The notes under the pieces were generated by a model. The model was not told where the DNA came from and did no database searches. It worked only from the letters and a program-made list of their open reading frames with translations. The translations under genes and the position numbers were made by a program. From Parasporobacterium sp. (lineage in GTDB: Bacteria > Bacillota > Clostridia > Lachnospirales > Lachnospiraceae), in the NCBI GenBank assembly GCA_017459985.1, contig JAFUBX010000017.1, positions 1 through 60,060 on the forward strand: a stretch of DNA of 60,060 nucleotides. Reading direction: 5' to 3'. This document shows positions 27,299 through 35,887 of this stretch, one piece after another. The number at the start of each line of letters is the position of its first letter. Position 1 is the stretch's first letter.

Positions 27299-27967
27299 AT
27301 GCGGTACGAAAACATAACCAGAGGGCGTTTTATCGGCCGCCCCAACCGGTTTGTAGCTCATGTGGAGATCAAGGGAAAATCCGAGACCGTCCATGTGAAG
27401 AATACTGGCCGATGCAGGGAGCTGCTGCTTCCCGGTGCGGAGGTTTATCTGACGGAGCCCGGTACGCCGGGAAGAAAGACTCGGTATGATCTTGTGGCGG
27501 TGCGGAAGGCAAACGGGATCCTTTTCAATATTGACAGCCAGGCTCCCAACAAAGTGGTTAAGGAATGGTTGGCCGGACAGGCCTTTGACAGGGTGGTTCC
27601 AGAATATACTTACGGCAATTCCAGGATTGATTTTTATATGGAGCGTGGCGATCAGAAATACCTGATGGAGGTCAAAGGCTGTACGCTGGAGGTGGATGGC
27701 ATCGGCTATTTCCCGGATGCGCCGACAGAACGGGGCGTTAAACACCTGCATGAACTGATCTGCGCTGCAGGGGACAGTTACCGGGCAATCGCCACCTCTG
27801 TGATCCAGATGGACGGTGTGACAGAGATCCGGCCTAATACAGCGACACACCCGGAATTTGCGGCGGCATTTGCCGAGGCAGTGGCAGCGGGTGTGCAGAT
27901 CCTGATGCTGCCATGCCATGTGGAACCGGACAGACTGGAAATTCTTCCGGGATTCGAGGTGAAATGA
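27299..27967 (+). CDS. sfsA: SfsA family DNA-binding protein
   Basis: A 222-residue SfsA protein of normal length. It carries the OB-like N-terminus (RFIGRPNRFVAHVEI, HVKNTGRCRELLLPG) and a C-terminal PD-(D/E)xK-like part (YTYGNSRIDFYME, YLMEVKGCTLEVDG, FPDAPTERG.KHL, IQMDGVTEIRPN). Originally named for sugar fermentation stimulation, the family has a nuclease-like fold. ATG 27299 has GAGGAGTGAGG before it and is preferred to an in-frame ATG 15 bp upstream. Confidence 0.92.
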   Translation: MRYENITRGRFIGRPNRFVAHVEIKGKSETVHVKNTGRCRELLLPGAEVYLTEPGTPGRKTRYDLVAVRKANGILFNIDSQAPNKVVKEWLAGQAFDRVVPEYTYGNSRIDFYMERGDQKYLMEVKGCTLEVDGIGYFPDAPTERGVKHLHELICAAGDSYRAIATSVIQMDGVTEIRPNTATHPEFAAAFAEAVAAGVQILMLPCHVEPDRLEILPGFEVK

Positions 27968-27968
27968 A

Positions 27969-28709
27969 ATGCGGCAGTCGATTTACGACTACATCAAGAA
28001 GAAATACAAGGTATCTCCGGAATTCCCCTGGCGAAAATATCCGGCCAATGCTGTTTTCCGCCATGACGATAATCGGAAGTGGTTCGCGCTCATAATGGAC
28101 GTGGAGGGGGATAAGGTCGGCGTATCCGGCGCTGACTATGTGGATGTGATCAACCTGAAGGTGGATGACATGTTCTTCCGGGATATGATCATCCAGGAAG
28201 ACGGGATCATACCGGCATATCACATGAACAAGATGCACTGGATTACAGTTCTGCTGGATGGTACGGTGCCGGAAGAGCAGGTGAAAGACCTGATCGGCAT
28301 GAGTTTCATGGCAACGGCTTCAGCAAAAAAGAAGGAGAAGCATCGCCCACCAAAGGAATGGATCATTCCGTCCAATCCGAAGTATTTCGATATTGTCCAT
28401 GCCTTTGATCATGTGGATGAAATCAATTGGAAACAGGGCGCCGGAATCAAGAAGGGCGATACCGTCTTCATGTACGTCGGTGCGCCGGTCTCCGCCGTAC
28501 TGTATCAGTGCAAGGTGATGGAGACAGACATCCCCTATGAGCACGGAAACAAGTACATTACCATCAAGGCACTGATGAAGATCCGACTCCAAAAGCGGTA
28601 TCCGGCGGACAGATTCACGTTTGAAGTACTGAAATCTGAGTATGGGATCTATGCTGTACGCGGGCCGCGCGGCATTCCAAATTCATTGAGTGCGGCACTG
28701 AAGAAATGA
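27969..28709 (+). CDS. MmcQ/YjbR-EVE (PUA-like) fusion protein
   Basis: A 246-residue two-domain protein. Residues 1-118 match MmcQ/YjbR (IYDYIKKKYKVSPEFPW, WFALIMDV, HMNKMHWITVLLDG), a cyanide-fold DNA-binding-like family. Residues 130-246 resemble an EVE/PUA-like domain (KEWIIPSNPKYFDIVHAF, EINWKQGAGIKKGDTVFMYV). EVE domains read modified bases in DNA or RNA and are frequent in defence proteins. The two are usually separate genes, so the fusion is unusual. It starts 1 bp after sfsA and fits an operon dealing with altered nucleic acids. Confidence 0.78.
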   Translation: MRQSIYDYIKKKYKVSPEFPWRKYPANAVFRHDDNRKWFALIMDVEGDKVGVSGADYVDVINLKVDDMFFRDMIIQEDGIIPAYHMNKMHWITVLLDGTVPEEQVKDLIGMSFMATASAKKKEKHRPPKEWIIPSNPKYFDIVHAFDHVDEINWKQGAGIKKGDTVFMYVGAPVSAVLYQCKVMETDIPYEHGNKYITIKALMKIRLQKRYPADRFTFEVLKSEYGIYAVRGPRGIPNSLSAALKK

Positions 28710-28716
28710 GGTTGTT

Positions 28717-29265
28717 TTGGAATACAGGAATACGATAACATTGAAAGACGGCAGAAGCTGCGTGCTACGTAATGCCACGGAATATGACGGAAAGGCCGTG
28801 CTGGATAATTTCATCCTGACGCATGAGCAGACGGATAATCTTCTCTCCTATCCGGATGAATCGGATATGACAGTGGAGCAGGAATCGGAGTTTCTGAAAA
28901 GCAAAACAGGGAACGACCGTGAGATTGAGATCCTTGCAGAGATTGAAGGCTCTGTCGTCGGCCTTGCGGGCATTGATTCCATGGGGGAAAAATACAAAGT
29001 ATGTCACCGTGCAGATTTCGGAATCAGTATTGATAAAGCCTACTGGGGACTCGGCATCGGGCGTGCTCTTCTGGAGGCATGCGTCCAATGTGCCAGGAAA
29101 GCCGGTTATGAACAGCTGGAGCTGAATGTGGTGGCGGAGAATTCCCGCGCTATAGCCATGTATAAAGCCGCTGGATTCATGGAATTTGGCAGAAATCCGA
29201 GAGGCTTTAAGTCCCGTTTGTCTGGATATCAGGAACTGGTCTATATGAGGCTGGAATTGCTATGA
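28717..29265 (+). CDS. GNAT family N-acetyltransferase (RimJ/L-like)
   Basis: A 182-residue GNAT protein with a TTG start 7 bp after the MmcQ gene. Key parts: IEGSVVGLAGIDSM, the acetyl-CoA signature WGLGIGRALLEACVQCA (about residues 107-123) and NSRAIAMYKAAGFMEFGRNPRGF near the end. Substrate unknown. The stop overlaps the next start by 4 bp. Confidence 0.88.
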   Translation: MEYRNTITLKDGRSCVLRNATEYDGKAVLDNFILTHEQTDNLLSYPDESDMTVEQESEFLKSKTGNDREIEILAEIEGSVVGLAGIDSMGEKYKVCHRADFGISIDKAYWGLGIGRALLEACVQCARKAGYEQLELNVVAENSRAIAMYKAAGFMEFGRNPRGFKSRLSGYQELVYMRLELL

Positions 29266-30005
29266 GCCTGTATGCAATCGGCGATCTGCATCTGCATTAT
29301 CAGTCTCTGCTGAAGGCACCGGGGCATCTGCATGATCGGGTCTGGAAGAATCATGAAGAGAAGTTTCGGAAGAATTGTGGGAAGCTGATAACGGATGAGG
29401 ATACTCTTGTCCTGGTCGGCGATCATAGCTGGGGAAAGACCCTTGCAGAATGTGAGCAGGACCTGCAGTATATCTGCGACCTGCCAGGCCGGAAGATCCT
29501 CATTCGAGGCAACCATGACATGTTTTGGGACGCAAAGAAGACGCAGCAGCTGAATGACCTGTATAAGCCGCGCCTCACCTTTCTGCAGGACAGCTATGAA
29601 ACGTATCAGGATTTTGCGCTTGTCGGAACGAAGGGATTCTGCTTTGAAGGGCCGTTCTATCTGGACCGGCGCGGCCGGATCATGGGTTGGGATGAAGATG
29701 CGGAGGTTCATGCAAAGAAGTTGGCGGAGCGGGAACTGCAGAGGCTGCGGAAGTCCTTTGAACTGGCCAGGGCAGACGGTTATCGGAAATACATCATGTT
29801 CCTGCACTACCCTCCCACCAATATTCTGGAAGAGCGAAGTGGTTTTACCGATATGGCGGAGGAATACGGCGCGGAGCAGGTGATCTATGCGCATTGCCAC
29901 GGGGAAAGCCGGTTCCATGACAGCATTCATGGGGAATACAGAGGACGAACCTATCATCTGGCATCCGGTGACTATCTGCGGTGGAAGCCTTTAAGAATAT
30001 GCTGA
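29262..30005 (+). CDS. Calcineurin-like metallophosphoesterase
   Basis: A 247-residue phosphoesterase with the full metal-binding series: GDLHLH (residues 6-11), GDHSWG near 53, GNHD near 85, and late His motifs FLHYPP and YAHCHGE. It resembles cytoplasmic YkuE/Icc-like enzymes. It is the last gene of the ten-gene operon and is followed by a terminator hairpin. Confidence 0.88.
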   Translation: MSLYAIGDLHLHYQSLLKAPGHLHDRVWKNHEEKFRKNCGKLITDEDTLVLVGDHSWGKTLAECEQDLQYICDLPGRKILIRGNHDMFWDAKKTQQLNDLYKPRLTFLQDSYETYQDFALVGTKGFCFEGPFYLDRRGRIMGWDEDAEVHAKKLAERELQRLRKSFELARADGYRKYIMFLHYPPTNILEERSGFTDMAEEYGAEQVIYAHCHGESRFHDSIHGEYRGRTYHLASGDYLRWKPLRIC

Positions 30006-30062
30006 AGGAGCGATGACAAAAGCACCTTTTGCGAAATAAATATACATATGGAGACAGACTTA

Positions 30063-30087
30063 AAACCCCGCCATACCGACGGGGTTT
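30063..30087 (+). terminator. Hairpin ending the bcp operon
   Basis: AAACCCCG (30063-30070) pairs perfectly with CGGGGTTT (30080-30087) around nine bases. The following T-run is weak (AATAATGTTTTTA), so termination may be partial, but no other candidate lies before the sigma factor gene. Confidence 0.6.
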
Positions 30088-30192
30088 AATAATGTTTTTA
30101 AAAGCGGGAAAGAAAAATTTCAATCCATGGCGCACAAACAGGTTATTTTTCCGTTATACATTCTGAGAAGGCTATAGGAAGGAGGGCACAAG

Positions 30193-30657
30193 GTGAATCT
30201 GGAAGACCAATATGACCGGATTTTCAAATATCTGTTCTTTCATCTTCACGATAAACATGCGGCGGAAGATCTGACACAGGAAGCCTTCCTTCGGTTTCTC
30301 GGAAGCAGGACATATCAGGATGAAAACCGACAGCTGCAGTATCTGTATACCATTGCCCGTAATCTCTGCCACCAGTATTACAGGGATCGGACGATTACAT
30401 ACAGCTTGGACAAAGAAACGGATCCCCCAATAATAGACAGCTTCGAACAGCTATTGTTGGATCAGATTGTTCTGCGGGATGCGCTGCAGAAGCTCTCACC
30501 TGAAGAGAGGGAACTGCTTTTTCTTCGCTACGTCAATGGTGTCCCAGTTCCTGTAATCAGCGGTCTGTACCGGATCTCGAGGTTTGCAGTGTACAGGAGA
30601 TTAAGAAACATCCTTCAAAAAGTCAGAGTCGAAATGGAGGCGGATCAGAATGAATAA
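30193..30657 (+). CDS. ECF-type RNA polymerase sigma factor
   Basis: A 154-residue sigma-70 family protein. Region 2 is near residues 1-60 (IFKYLFFHLHDKHAAEDLTQEAFLRFL) and region 4 near 95-145 (LQKLSPEERELLFLRYVNGVPVPVISGLYRISRFAVYRRLRNIL). It starts at GTG with AGGAAGGAGGG upstream. It overlaps a membrane-protein gene by 8 bp, then an ABC transporter, so it probably controls the following transporter with the membrane protein acting as its sensor/anti-sigma factor (inference). Confidence 0.85.
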   Translation: MNLEDQYDRIFKYLFFHLHDKHAAEDLTQEAFLRFLGSRTYQDENRQLQYLYTIARNLCHQYYRDRTITYSLDKETDPPIIDSFEQLLLDQIVLRDALQKLSPEERELLFLRYVNGVPVPVISGLYRISRFAVYRRLRNILQKVRVEMEADQNE

Positions 30658-31375
30658 CGAGAAACTTATTTCGCAGATCAGGGTGCTCTGCCATTCTCCG
30701 CATCCGGAGAACAAAAAAGAATTCTTTCAGCATCTGAAGGAACAGGAGATGGTGAACCGGCGTCTACGGGTAATGAGTCATGGGGAATTCCTTGCTTGTC
30801 AATTGTTTTATATCAGGAAATGGACCTGGATGTTGTCCGGATGTCTGCTGCTGTTCATTATATGGATCAGTTACCGACATCCGGGAAATTATCCATTTGC
30901 ACTGACACCGCTTCTTTCTACAGTAATCCTTTTAGAAACCAGGCGGTCATTTCGGTGGAAAATGGCAGAGTTTGAGCATGCGGCAAGGTTTTCTTTGAGA
31001 AGTGTCATCCTTGCAAGATTATTTTTACTGGGTACGGTGAATACAGTGGGGCTTTTGATCGTTATTCTGATTGTTCGGCCATTCTTTTCTTACTCCCTGA
31101 TTCGGGTGTTCCTGTACATGATGGTGCCTTATCTGACCGCTTCGTGGCTGGGGTCGGTCTATGAGAGAATGCATCGGACGGATCAGGGAATGGGCAGTAC
31201 AATGATTAGCATTTCATCCTCGGCCTTTTTTGCTGTCGCTCCTGCCTTTTTCAGCCAGCTATATGAGGAAAGACTGACTGTCTTGTGGGCTGCTGCATTC
31301 GTTTTGATGGCGTGCAGCGTGACACGAAATCTCAGAGAGTGGATATGTAACATGGAGGAACCGGTATGGAATTAA
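30650..31375 (+). CDS. Integral membrane protein, possible anti-sigma factor
   Basis: A 241-residue protein with a soluble N-terminal 57 residues followed by about six membrane helices (59-78, 82-95, 120-140, 148-165, 184-203, 208-222). It overlaps the sigma factor (ATGA) and the ABC ATPase gene (10 bp). The arrangement sigma factor / membrane protein / ABC ATPase / ABC permease recurs in Clostridiales. No zinc-finger anti-sigma motif is visible, so the anti-sigma role is inferred from position only. Confidence 0.6.
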   Translation: MNNEKLISQIRVLCHSPHPENKKEFFQHLKEQEMVNRRLRVMSHGEFLACQLFYIRKWTWMLSGCLLLFIIWISYRHPGNYPFALTPLLSTVILLETRRSFRWKMAEFEHAARFSLRSVILARLFLLGTVNTVGLLIVILIVRPFFSYSLIRVFLYMMVPYLTASWLGSVYERMHRTDQGMGSTMISISSSAFFAVAPAFFSQLYEERLTVLWAAAFVLMACSVTRNLREWICNMEEPVWN

Positions 31376-32064
31376 CAGCGGACAGAATCACAAAGCAGTA
31401 TAAAAATAAGATCGCAGTAGACCGTATGTCATTTGCCTTGACGAAGGGCGTGACAGGACTGCTTGGGGCAAACGGTGCCGGGAAGACAACGTTGATGCGT
31501 ATCCTCTGCGGTATTCTTGTTCCGGACAGCGGAACCGTCACCTGTGACGGAATGGACGTGGAAACAGAAGAATATCGTGAAATACTCGGATATCTTCCAC
31601 AAGAGTTTGGCTATTATCCGGAATTTACCGGCAGGGATTTTCTCCTCTATATGTCAGCGGTAAAAGGATTGCGGAAACCCGACGCCGATCAGAAGACGGC
31701 CGAGCTGATCGAGCTGGTGGGGCTGAAAGATGCAGCAAGGAAAAAGGTCCGTACCTATTCCGGAGGAATGAAGCAGAGGCTTGGAATCGCACAGGCACTA
31801 TTAAATGATCCGCAGATACTTATTATGGATGAACCTACAGCGGGTCTGGATCCTCAGGAAAGGATCCGTTTCCGGAATCTGATAGCAGACATCGGGAAAA
31901 ACAGGATCGTTCTGCTGTCTACGCATATCGTTTCTGATTTGGAACATATCGCAGACGGGCTGATGATTATGAAAGAAGGCAGGCTTCTCTGGCAAGGTGC
32001 ATGGAATGCAGACGAGGGAGATCTTGAGGAATTTTATATTTCTAAGATCGGTGATAACCAGTGA
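31366..32064 (+). CDS. ABC transporter ATP-binding protein (ABC-2 type)
   Basis: A 232-residue ATPase with Walker A GANGAGKTT (residues 34-42), signature YSGGMKQRLG near 131, Walker B ILIMDEPTAGLDP near 150 and the H-loop STHIVSDLEH near 185. It resembles the antibiotic/bacitracin-type exporter ATPases that work with a single ABC-2 permease, which follows 10 bp downstream. Confidence 0.92.
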   Translation: MELTADRITKQYKNKIAVDRMSFALTKGVTGLLGANGAGKTTLMRILCGILVPDSGTVTCDGMDVETEEYREILGYLPQEFGYYPEFTGRDFLLYMSAVKGLRKPDADQKTAELIELVGLKDAARKKVRTYSGGMKQRLGIAQALLNDPQILIMDEPTAGLDPQERIRFRNLIADIGKNRIVLLSTHIVSDLEHIADGLMIMKEGRLLWQGAWNADEGDLEEFYISKIGDNQ

Positions 32065-32073
32065 GGAAGAACT

Positions 32074-33216
32074 ATGCGAAGTACTATCTATAAGTTTGAA
32101 TTGAAAAAACTGTTCTGCTCAAGAGTGAACATGATCGCTATGGCGGCTTCGGCTGTCATGCTTGTCCTTCTTGTCGTTTCTTCTATCTATGAAGCCCGGC
32201 CCGTATCCCGGGAGGCTGCAGGCGAACTCAACGGCAGAGAGATCGATGATCAGCTGATGGAGGAAATGCGGCCGGTATTCAAATATGTCAATGGAATGAC
32301 AGTATTTGAAGTGACCAGCGAATATGAAAAGTATGTGCCTGTTATAGATGTGCTCGATGTCATGATTACCGCAATCGACAGAGACATCGACCTTACAAAA
32401 ACCCAGGCAAGTACGCTTTATGACCTGAGAAAAAGAGTACTGACACAGCGGTTGGAAAACCAGGGCCTGTCAGAAAAGGACAAAGAGTTCTGGTACAGTC
32501 TGGAGTCACAGATAGAAAAGCCGTTTGTTTACCGGTATCACAGAGGACCTGCAAACCTGCTCAGATCCTTTCAGGCACTTGGGTTTTTCGTGCTGTTTTT
32601 ATCAGCGATCGGTCTTTCCGGCTCCTTTGCAAGAGAAAATGGAGATCGTATGAATCAGCTTTTGCTTTGCAGCCGATATGGAAAAAAGGAATTATATACT
32701 CTCAAGCTGGCCGCAGGATTCACATGGATCCTGGCAGAAGCATTGATCATGTTTTTGTCTGTAATGATTCCATATTTCAGTGTTTACGGCATGGAAGGCA
32801 TGGGCGAAATGCTGCAGCTGGTAAAACCGTTATCTATGCTGCCTTACAGTATTGGGTATATGCTCGCAATCTATTTTGGGATCTATCTGCTTGCGGCAAT
32901 ACTGTTTGCAGCTGTGACGATGCTTCTGTCTGTCATTACACAGAATCAGCCGGCAACGACCTGTGGACTGATGGGGTATCTTCTGATCGACCTTTTTGTG
33001 GAGCTCCCGGAACGCTTCGGCATACTGCAGAAGATATGGCTTCTCAGGCCTAATGTTATTCTGATGAATTCAGGCTTTTCGAATTACCGTCTGATTCATC
33101 TGGTGGGTAGACAATTACTGAACTTCCAGGCGGCACCCGCATTATATGCTGTAATTGTTATAGCGTCGCTGATGATTGGACGGTGGAAATACAAAGGGCT
33201 TCAGGTCGGAAATTAG
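32074..33216 (+). CDS. ABC-2 type transporter permease
   Basis: A 380-residue permease: one N-terminal helix (residues 20-38), an extracellular loop of about 130 residues, then about five helices (175-195, 215-235, 260-285, 290-315, 350-370). It partners the ATPase at 31366. The exported substrate is unknown. An operon under an ECF sigma factor suggests response to envelope stress or antimicrobial compounds. Confidence 0.85.
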   Translation: MRSTIYKFELKKLFCSRVNMIAMAASAVMLVLLVVSSIYEARPVSREAAGELNGREIDDQLMEEMRPVFKYVNGMTVFEVTSEYEKYVPVIDVLDVMITAIDRDIDLTKTQASTLYDLRKRVLTQRLENQGLSEKDKEFWYSLESQIEKPFVYRYHRGPANLLRSFQALGFFVLFLSAIGLSGSFARENGDRMNQLLLCSRYGKKELYTLKLAAGFTWILAEALIMFLSVMIPYFSVYGMEGMGEMLQLVKPLSMLPYSIGYMLAIYFGIYLLAAILFAAVTMLLSVITQNQPATTCGLMGYLLIDLFVELPERFGILQKIWLLRPNVILMNSGFSNYRLIHLVGRQLLNFQAAPALYAVIVIASLMIGRWKYKGLQVGN

Positions 33217-33302
33217 AATTCAGGTATAAGCAGGTTTTTGGACTAAACCAAAAGTAGGGTGATAACCTTAAGAAAAGCTGTATAGTGAATGATGGAAATG
33301 GT

Positions 33303-33347
33303 GCCATCTGCAACGGGTGAATTCCTGTGGCAGATGGCATTTTTTTG
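33303..33347 (+). terminator. Rho-independent terminator after the ABC-2 operon
   Basis: GCCATCTGC (33303-33311) pairs perfectly with GCAGATGGC (33330-33338), followed by a seven-T run. It closes the sigma/ABC operon. Confidence 0.88.
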
Positions 33348-33436
33348 CGATAAGCAGAACAATCAATAGTCTTATGCTGCATTTCTGCAGCAGGATTTAT
33401 CACTGGGTAAACTATCATCACAATGGGAGTCGCAGG

Positions 33437-33601
33437 ATGAGAAATGGTGTGCTTCTATCGGGAGGTGCACTGTATCATGACCGGTTCACTATATTTGCCC
33501 AACGTACAAACTTTTATGGCGTGGAACACTGCTTACGTTGGGCAAGACTATTTCCGTTTCCGAGCAGCGGTTCTATGCCGGAAATGGAGAACATGACATG
33601 A
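33437..33601 (+). CDS. Hypothetical small protein over a 12-bp inverted repeat
   Basis: A 54-residue frame (MRNGVLLSGGALYHDRF) with a modest GGGAGT upstream. No family recognised. It spans a perfect inverted repeat (33495-33506 with 33534-33545), which may be the real functional element, so the frame could be fortuitous. Confidence 0.25.
   Translation: MRNGVLLSGGALYHDRFTIFAQRTNFYGVEHCLRWARLFPFPSSGSMPEMENMT
33495..33545. repeat. Perfect 12-bp inverted repeat
   Basis: TTGCCCAACGTA at 33495-33506 and its exact complement TACGTTGGGCAA at 33534-33545, separated by 27 bp. No T-run follows on the + strand, so it is not an obvious terminator. It may be an operator or mobile-element terminus scar. 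Confidence 0.75.
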
Positions 33602-33765
33602 AGGAAATCAGAAAACACGATTTGAGTTGCACGCCTCTAACTTCAAAATTTTTTTCAAAAGATACCTTGGCAAGGGAACTGTTACCTTGTGGCTTTATGG
33701 CTTCATTCGACGTGATTTTTTATAATGAAGATGAAGAAATGTCGGAAGGAGGTGGCGACCTGTGA
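33598..33765 (+). CDS. Hypothetical 55-residue protein coupled to an Xre gene
   Basis: Starts MKEIRKHDLSCTPLTSKFF with GGAGA 8 bases upstream and ends in a GTGA overlap with the Xre gene at 33762, which suggests translational coupling. No domain is recognised; the C-terminus is acidic (EDEEMSEGGGDL). Confidence 0.45.
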   Translation: MKEIRKHDLSCTPLTSKFFSKDTLARELLPCGFMASFDVIFYNEDEEMSEGGGDL

Positions 33766-34130
33766 AACCAAAATTTACAGCGGAAGAACGTAAGCTGATC
33801 GGTCGCCGCATCCGTGATTCCAGAAATGCAGAGAAGTATACGCTGGAAGAACTTGCAGAGATAGTCGGATGTTCTCCAAAACATCTTGGGGATGTAGAGA
33901 GAGGCACCGTCAGCGCATCATGGCCGCTGGCGGTAAAGATCGGGAAAGCACTGAATACAGGCGTTGACTACTATCTCGCCGATACCTCTGACCAGTATTT
34001 TGACATCCAGATTGACGTGGAACTCTCAGATATCCTGAAAGAGTGCGACATGGAGGGCCGCATGGCGATACGCGATACCGCCAGAAGAATCGCGGAGTAC
34101 GGAAAGAGGTTACAGAAAAAGAACAGATAG
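33762..34130 (+). CDS. Xre-family transcriptional regulator
   Basis: A 122-residue protein with an N-terminal Cro/C1 helix-turn-helix (residues 10-65: IGRRIRDSRNAEKYTLEEL, GCSPKHLGDVERG) and a C-terminal helical tail. GTG start with GGAGGTG 9 bases upstream. It precedes a GAF-BTAD activator gene after a terminator. Target unknown. Confidence 0.85.
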   Translation: MKPKFTAEERKLIGRRIRDSRNAEKYTLEELAEIVGCSPKHLGDVERGTVSASWPLAVKIGKALNTGVDYYLADTSDQYFDIQIDVELSDILKECDMEGRMAIRDTARRIAEYGKRLQKKNR

Positions 34131-34188
34131 GCGTGATTGTAGTTGCCAATGAAACCTCCTTGGCAGCCACTAATAAAACAAAGGATGT

Positions 34189-34233
34189 CCGCAGGGTTGC
34201 CGGGATTACGATAAGGCAGCTCTGCGGTTTTTT
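34189..34233 (+). terminator. Terminator-like hairpin after the Xre gene
   Basis: CCGCAG (34189-34194) pairs with CTGCGG (34222-34227) across a long loop and is followed by six T. It separates the Xre gene from the activator gene at 34279. Confidence 0.6.
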
Positions 34234-34278
34234 ATATACTGTGAAATCTTTCTGAATCTACTGATAAGGGGTGATGGT

Positions 34279-35679
34279 ATGTTGGAAAAATTCTTTTCAT
34301 TGGGAAAATCAAAGGGAAAACCTTCCGACGACACCACCGGAGAATACCGGACGATCACGGAAGAGGAATACCAGCGGTATGTGTTCGAGGATGAGCTTTT
34401 CAAAATTATTGTAGAAACGGAAGCGGCTCTGCACAACATTGAAGATCCCATAGAGATCGCGGTTGGCGTTATGAAGGCAGCCTGTAAATTCTATGGTGCT
34501 GACTGGTGCGGCATTCTGATCGCTGATCTTCGATCCCAATTATGGCGTCCTGAAATGTGGTATGATGTGGAAACCGGTCCGATGCAGGAGACCCTGTTTC
34601 ATGAATTTGAGATGACGGATGAATTCGTCGCATGGGCTGAACACCTGGTTAATCAGAAACCCATGATCATCCCGGATACCGATGCCATACGGGATACCAA
34701 TCCGAAAGAATATGAGGCATATCAAAGACTACAGGCCAAAGCGGTAATCGGCGTCCCCTTTGGTCAGCATCCATTGGGGTACATGGTTGTACGAAATCCG
34801 ATCCGCAACATCTCTCAGCCAGAGCCTCTACAACTGGCCTGCTTCGTGGCTATGATGATGGTGCTGCAGAAGCGCCGTCTTGATGCGGAGCGCCGTTATA
34901 TCTCAGATGACATTATGGAAGATGGAAAGCTGAAGATTCGTTATAACATTCTTGGCCAGCACAGTATGGACATTAATGGCCGACGGATCCGTGAGCAGGA
35001 TCTGGCACACCCGAATCGACGCGGATGGGTGATCCTCCTCTATCTGATCCTTCATAAAATCCCGGTAGATCAGCTGAGTATGGCGGCGGAACTTTGGCCG
35101 GACGAGTCGGAAAAAGCTGCAAGGACCAATATCCGGCAGGCAATCTACCGGCTACATAGTGATCTGGCCGTATATCATGATGCGAAAGTCATCGATGTAA
35201 AGTCCAGAATGCTGGAGCTTCTGGATGATGTACATATCGTGACCGATGCGGAAGAGATGGAAAGCCTGTACCTGAAGGCGAAGTCTACGGCGACTTCTGA
35301 TGAAAAGGCGGAAGCGCTCAAAAAGGCATTTGAGTTATACCAGGGACGGCTGTTTAAACTGGGAGAGCTGGATATGGGATCCTGGCTGATCCCATATACA
35401 ACGCACTATAACCAGGTGTTCATTGATGTTACGAGAGAACTCCTGACAATGCTTGGGCATAGCAGGGATTATCACAGGGTTATTGAGTATGCATCCCGTG
35501 CTCTGAGTTTTGAGCCGGGAATCCAGGATGCGTATTACTGGATCTCCATTGCTGCAGAAGCAACTGGGAACAGTATGATGAAAGACCGCTACGATCAGAT
35601 GGCCAGGGAGGAGCTGACGGAAGAGGAATACCAGAAAGTGCAGCATCTGCTGGAGATACGAACGCATACAACAGAATAA
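34279..35679 (+). CDS. GAF-domain transcriptional activator with BTAD region (SARP-like)
   Basis: A 466-residue regulator. Residues about 45-205 form a GAF-like sensor domain (MKAACKFYGADWCGILIADL, AVIGVPFGQHPLGYMVVRN). Residues 225-320 form an OmpR/SARP-type winged helix (NGRRIREQDLAHPNRRGWVILLYLIL, ELWPDESEKAARTNIRQAIYRL). Residues 325-460 are a TPR-like bacterial transcriptional activator domain (KAFELYQGRLFKL, EYASRALSFEPGIQDAYYW). The combination suggests a ligand- or redox-sensing activator. Several gut Firmicutes carry such proteins, but the target is unknown. Confidence 0.8.
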   Translation: MLEKFFSLGKSKGKPSDDTTGEYRTITEEEYQRYVFEDELFKIIVETEAALHNIEDPIEIAVGVMKAACKFYGADWCGILIADLRSQLWRPEMWYDVETGPMQETLFHEFEMTDEFVAWAEHLVNQKPMIIPDTDAIRDTNPKEYEAYQRLQAKAVIGVPFGQHPLGYMVVRNPIRNISQPEPLQLACFVAMMMVLQKRRLDAERRYISDDIMEDGKLKIRYNILGQHSMDINGRRIREQDLAHPNRRGWVILLYLILHKIPVDQLSMAAELWPDESEKAARTNIRQAIYRLHSDLAVYHDAKVIDVKSRMLELLDDVHIVTDAEEMESLYLKAKSTATSDEKAEALKKAFELYQGRLFKLGELDMGSWLIPYTTHYNQVFIDVTRELLTMLGHSRDYHRVIEYASRALSFEPGIQDAYYWISIAAEATGNSMMKDRYDQMAREELTEEEYQKVQHLLEIRTHTTE

Positions 35680-35697
35680 GCCGGGATAGGATATGGG

Positions 35698-35740
35698 GGC
35701 CTGCCGATAACGGTTTTATCCGTTTCAGCAGGGCCTTTTC
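35698..35740 (+). terminator. Terminator after the BTAD activator gene
   Basis: GGCCTGC..ATAACGG pairs with CCGTTTC..GCAGGGCC around a six-base T-rich loop, followed by TTTTCTCT. One bulge and one mismatch. Confidence 0.65.
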
Positions 35741-35887
35741 TCTGCCTGGAATATTGAGCGGCAGTAAATAAAATTTCCGTATATTTAACAACTGTTCAAT
35801 AGGCAGAGCTGTCATTTTAAGGTATTCTATGACCAAAGGTAAAAATGCTGCAGCTATCATCCTCACGATTCAAGGAGGTGCATATAG

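Noticed and set aside
33266-33279. CCTTAAGAAAAGCT identical to part of the VanR-like array before the ABC operon
   Set aside because: Single copy, no 11-bp phased neighbours, no -10 at 26 bp, and the next feature is a terminator; chance match most likely.
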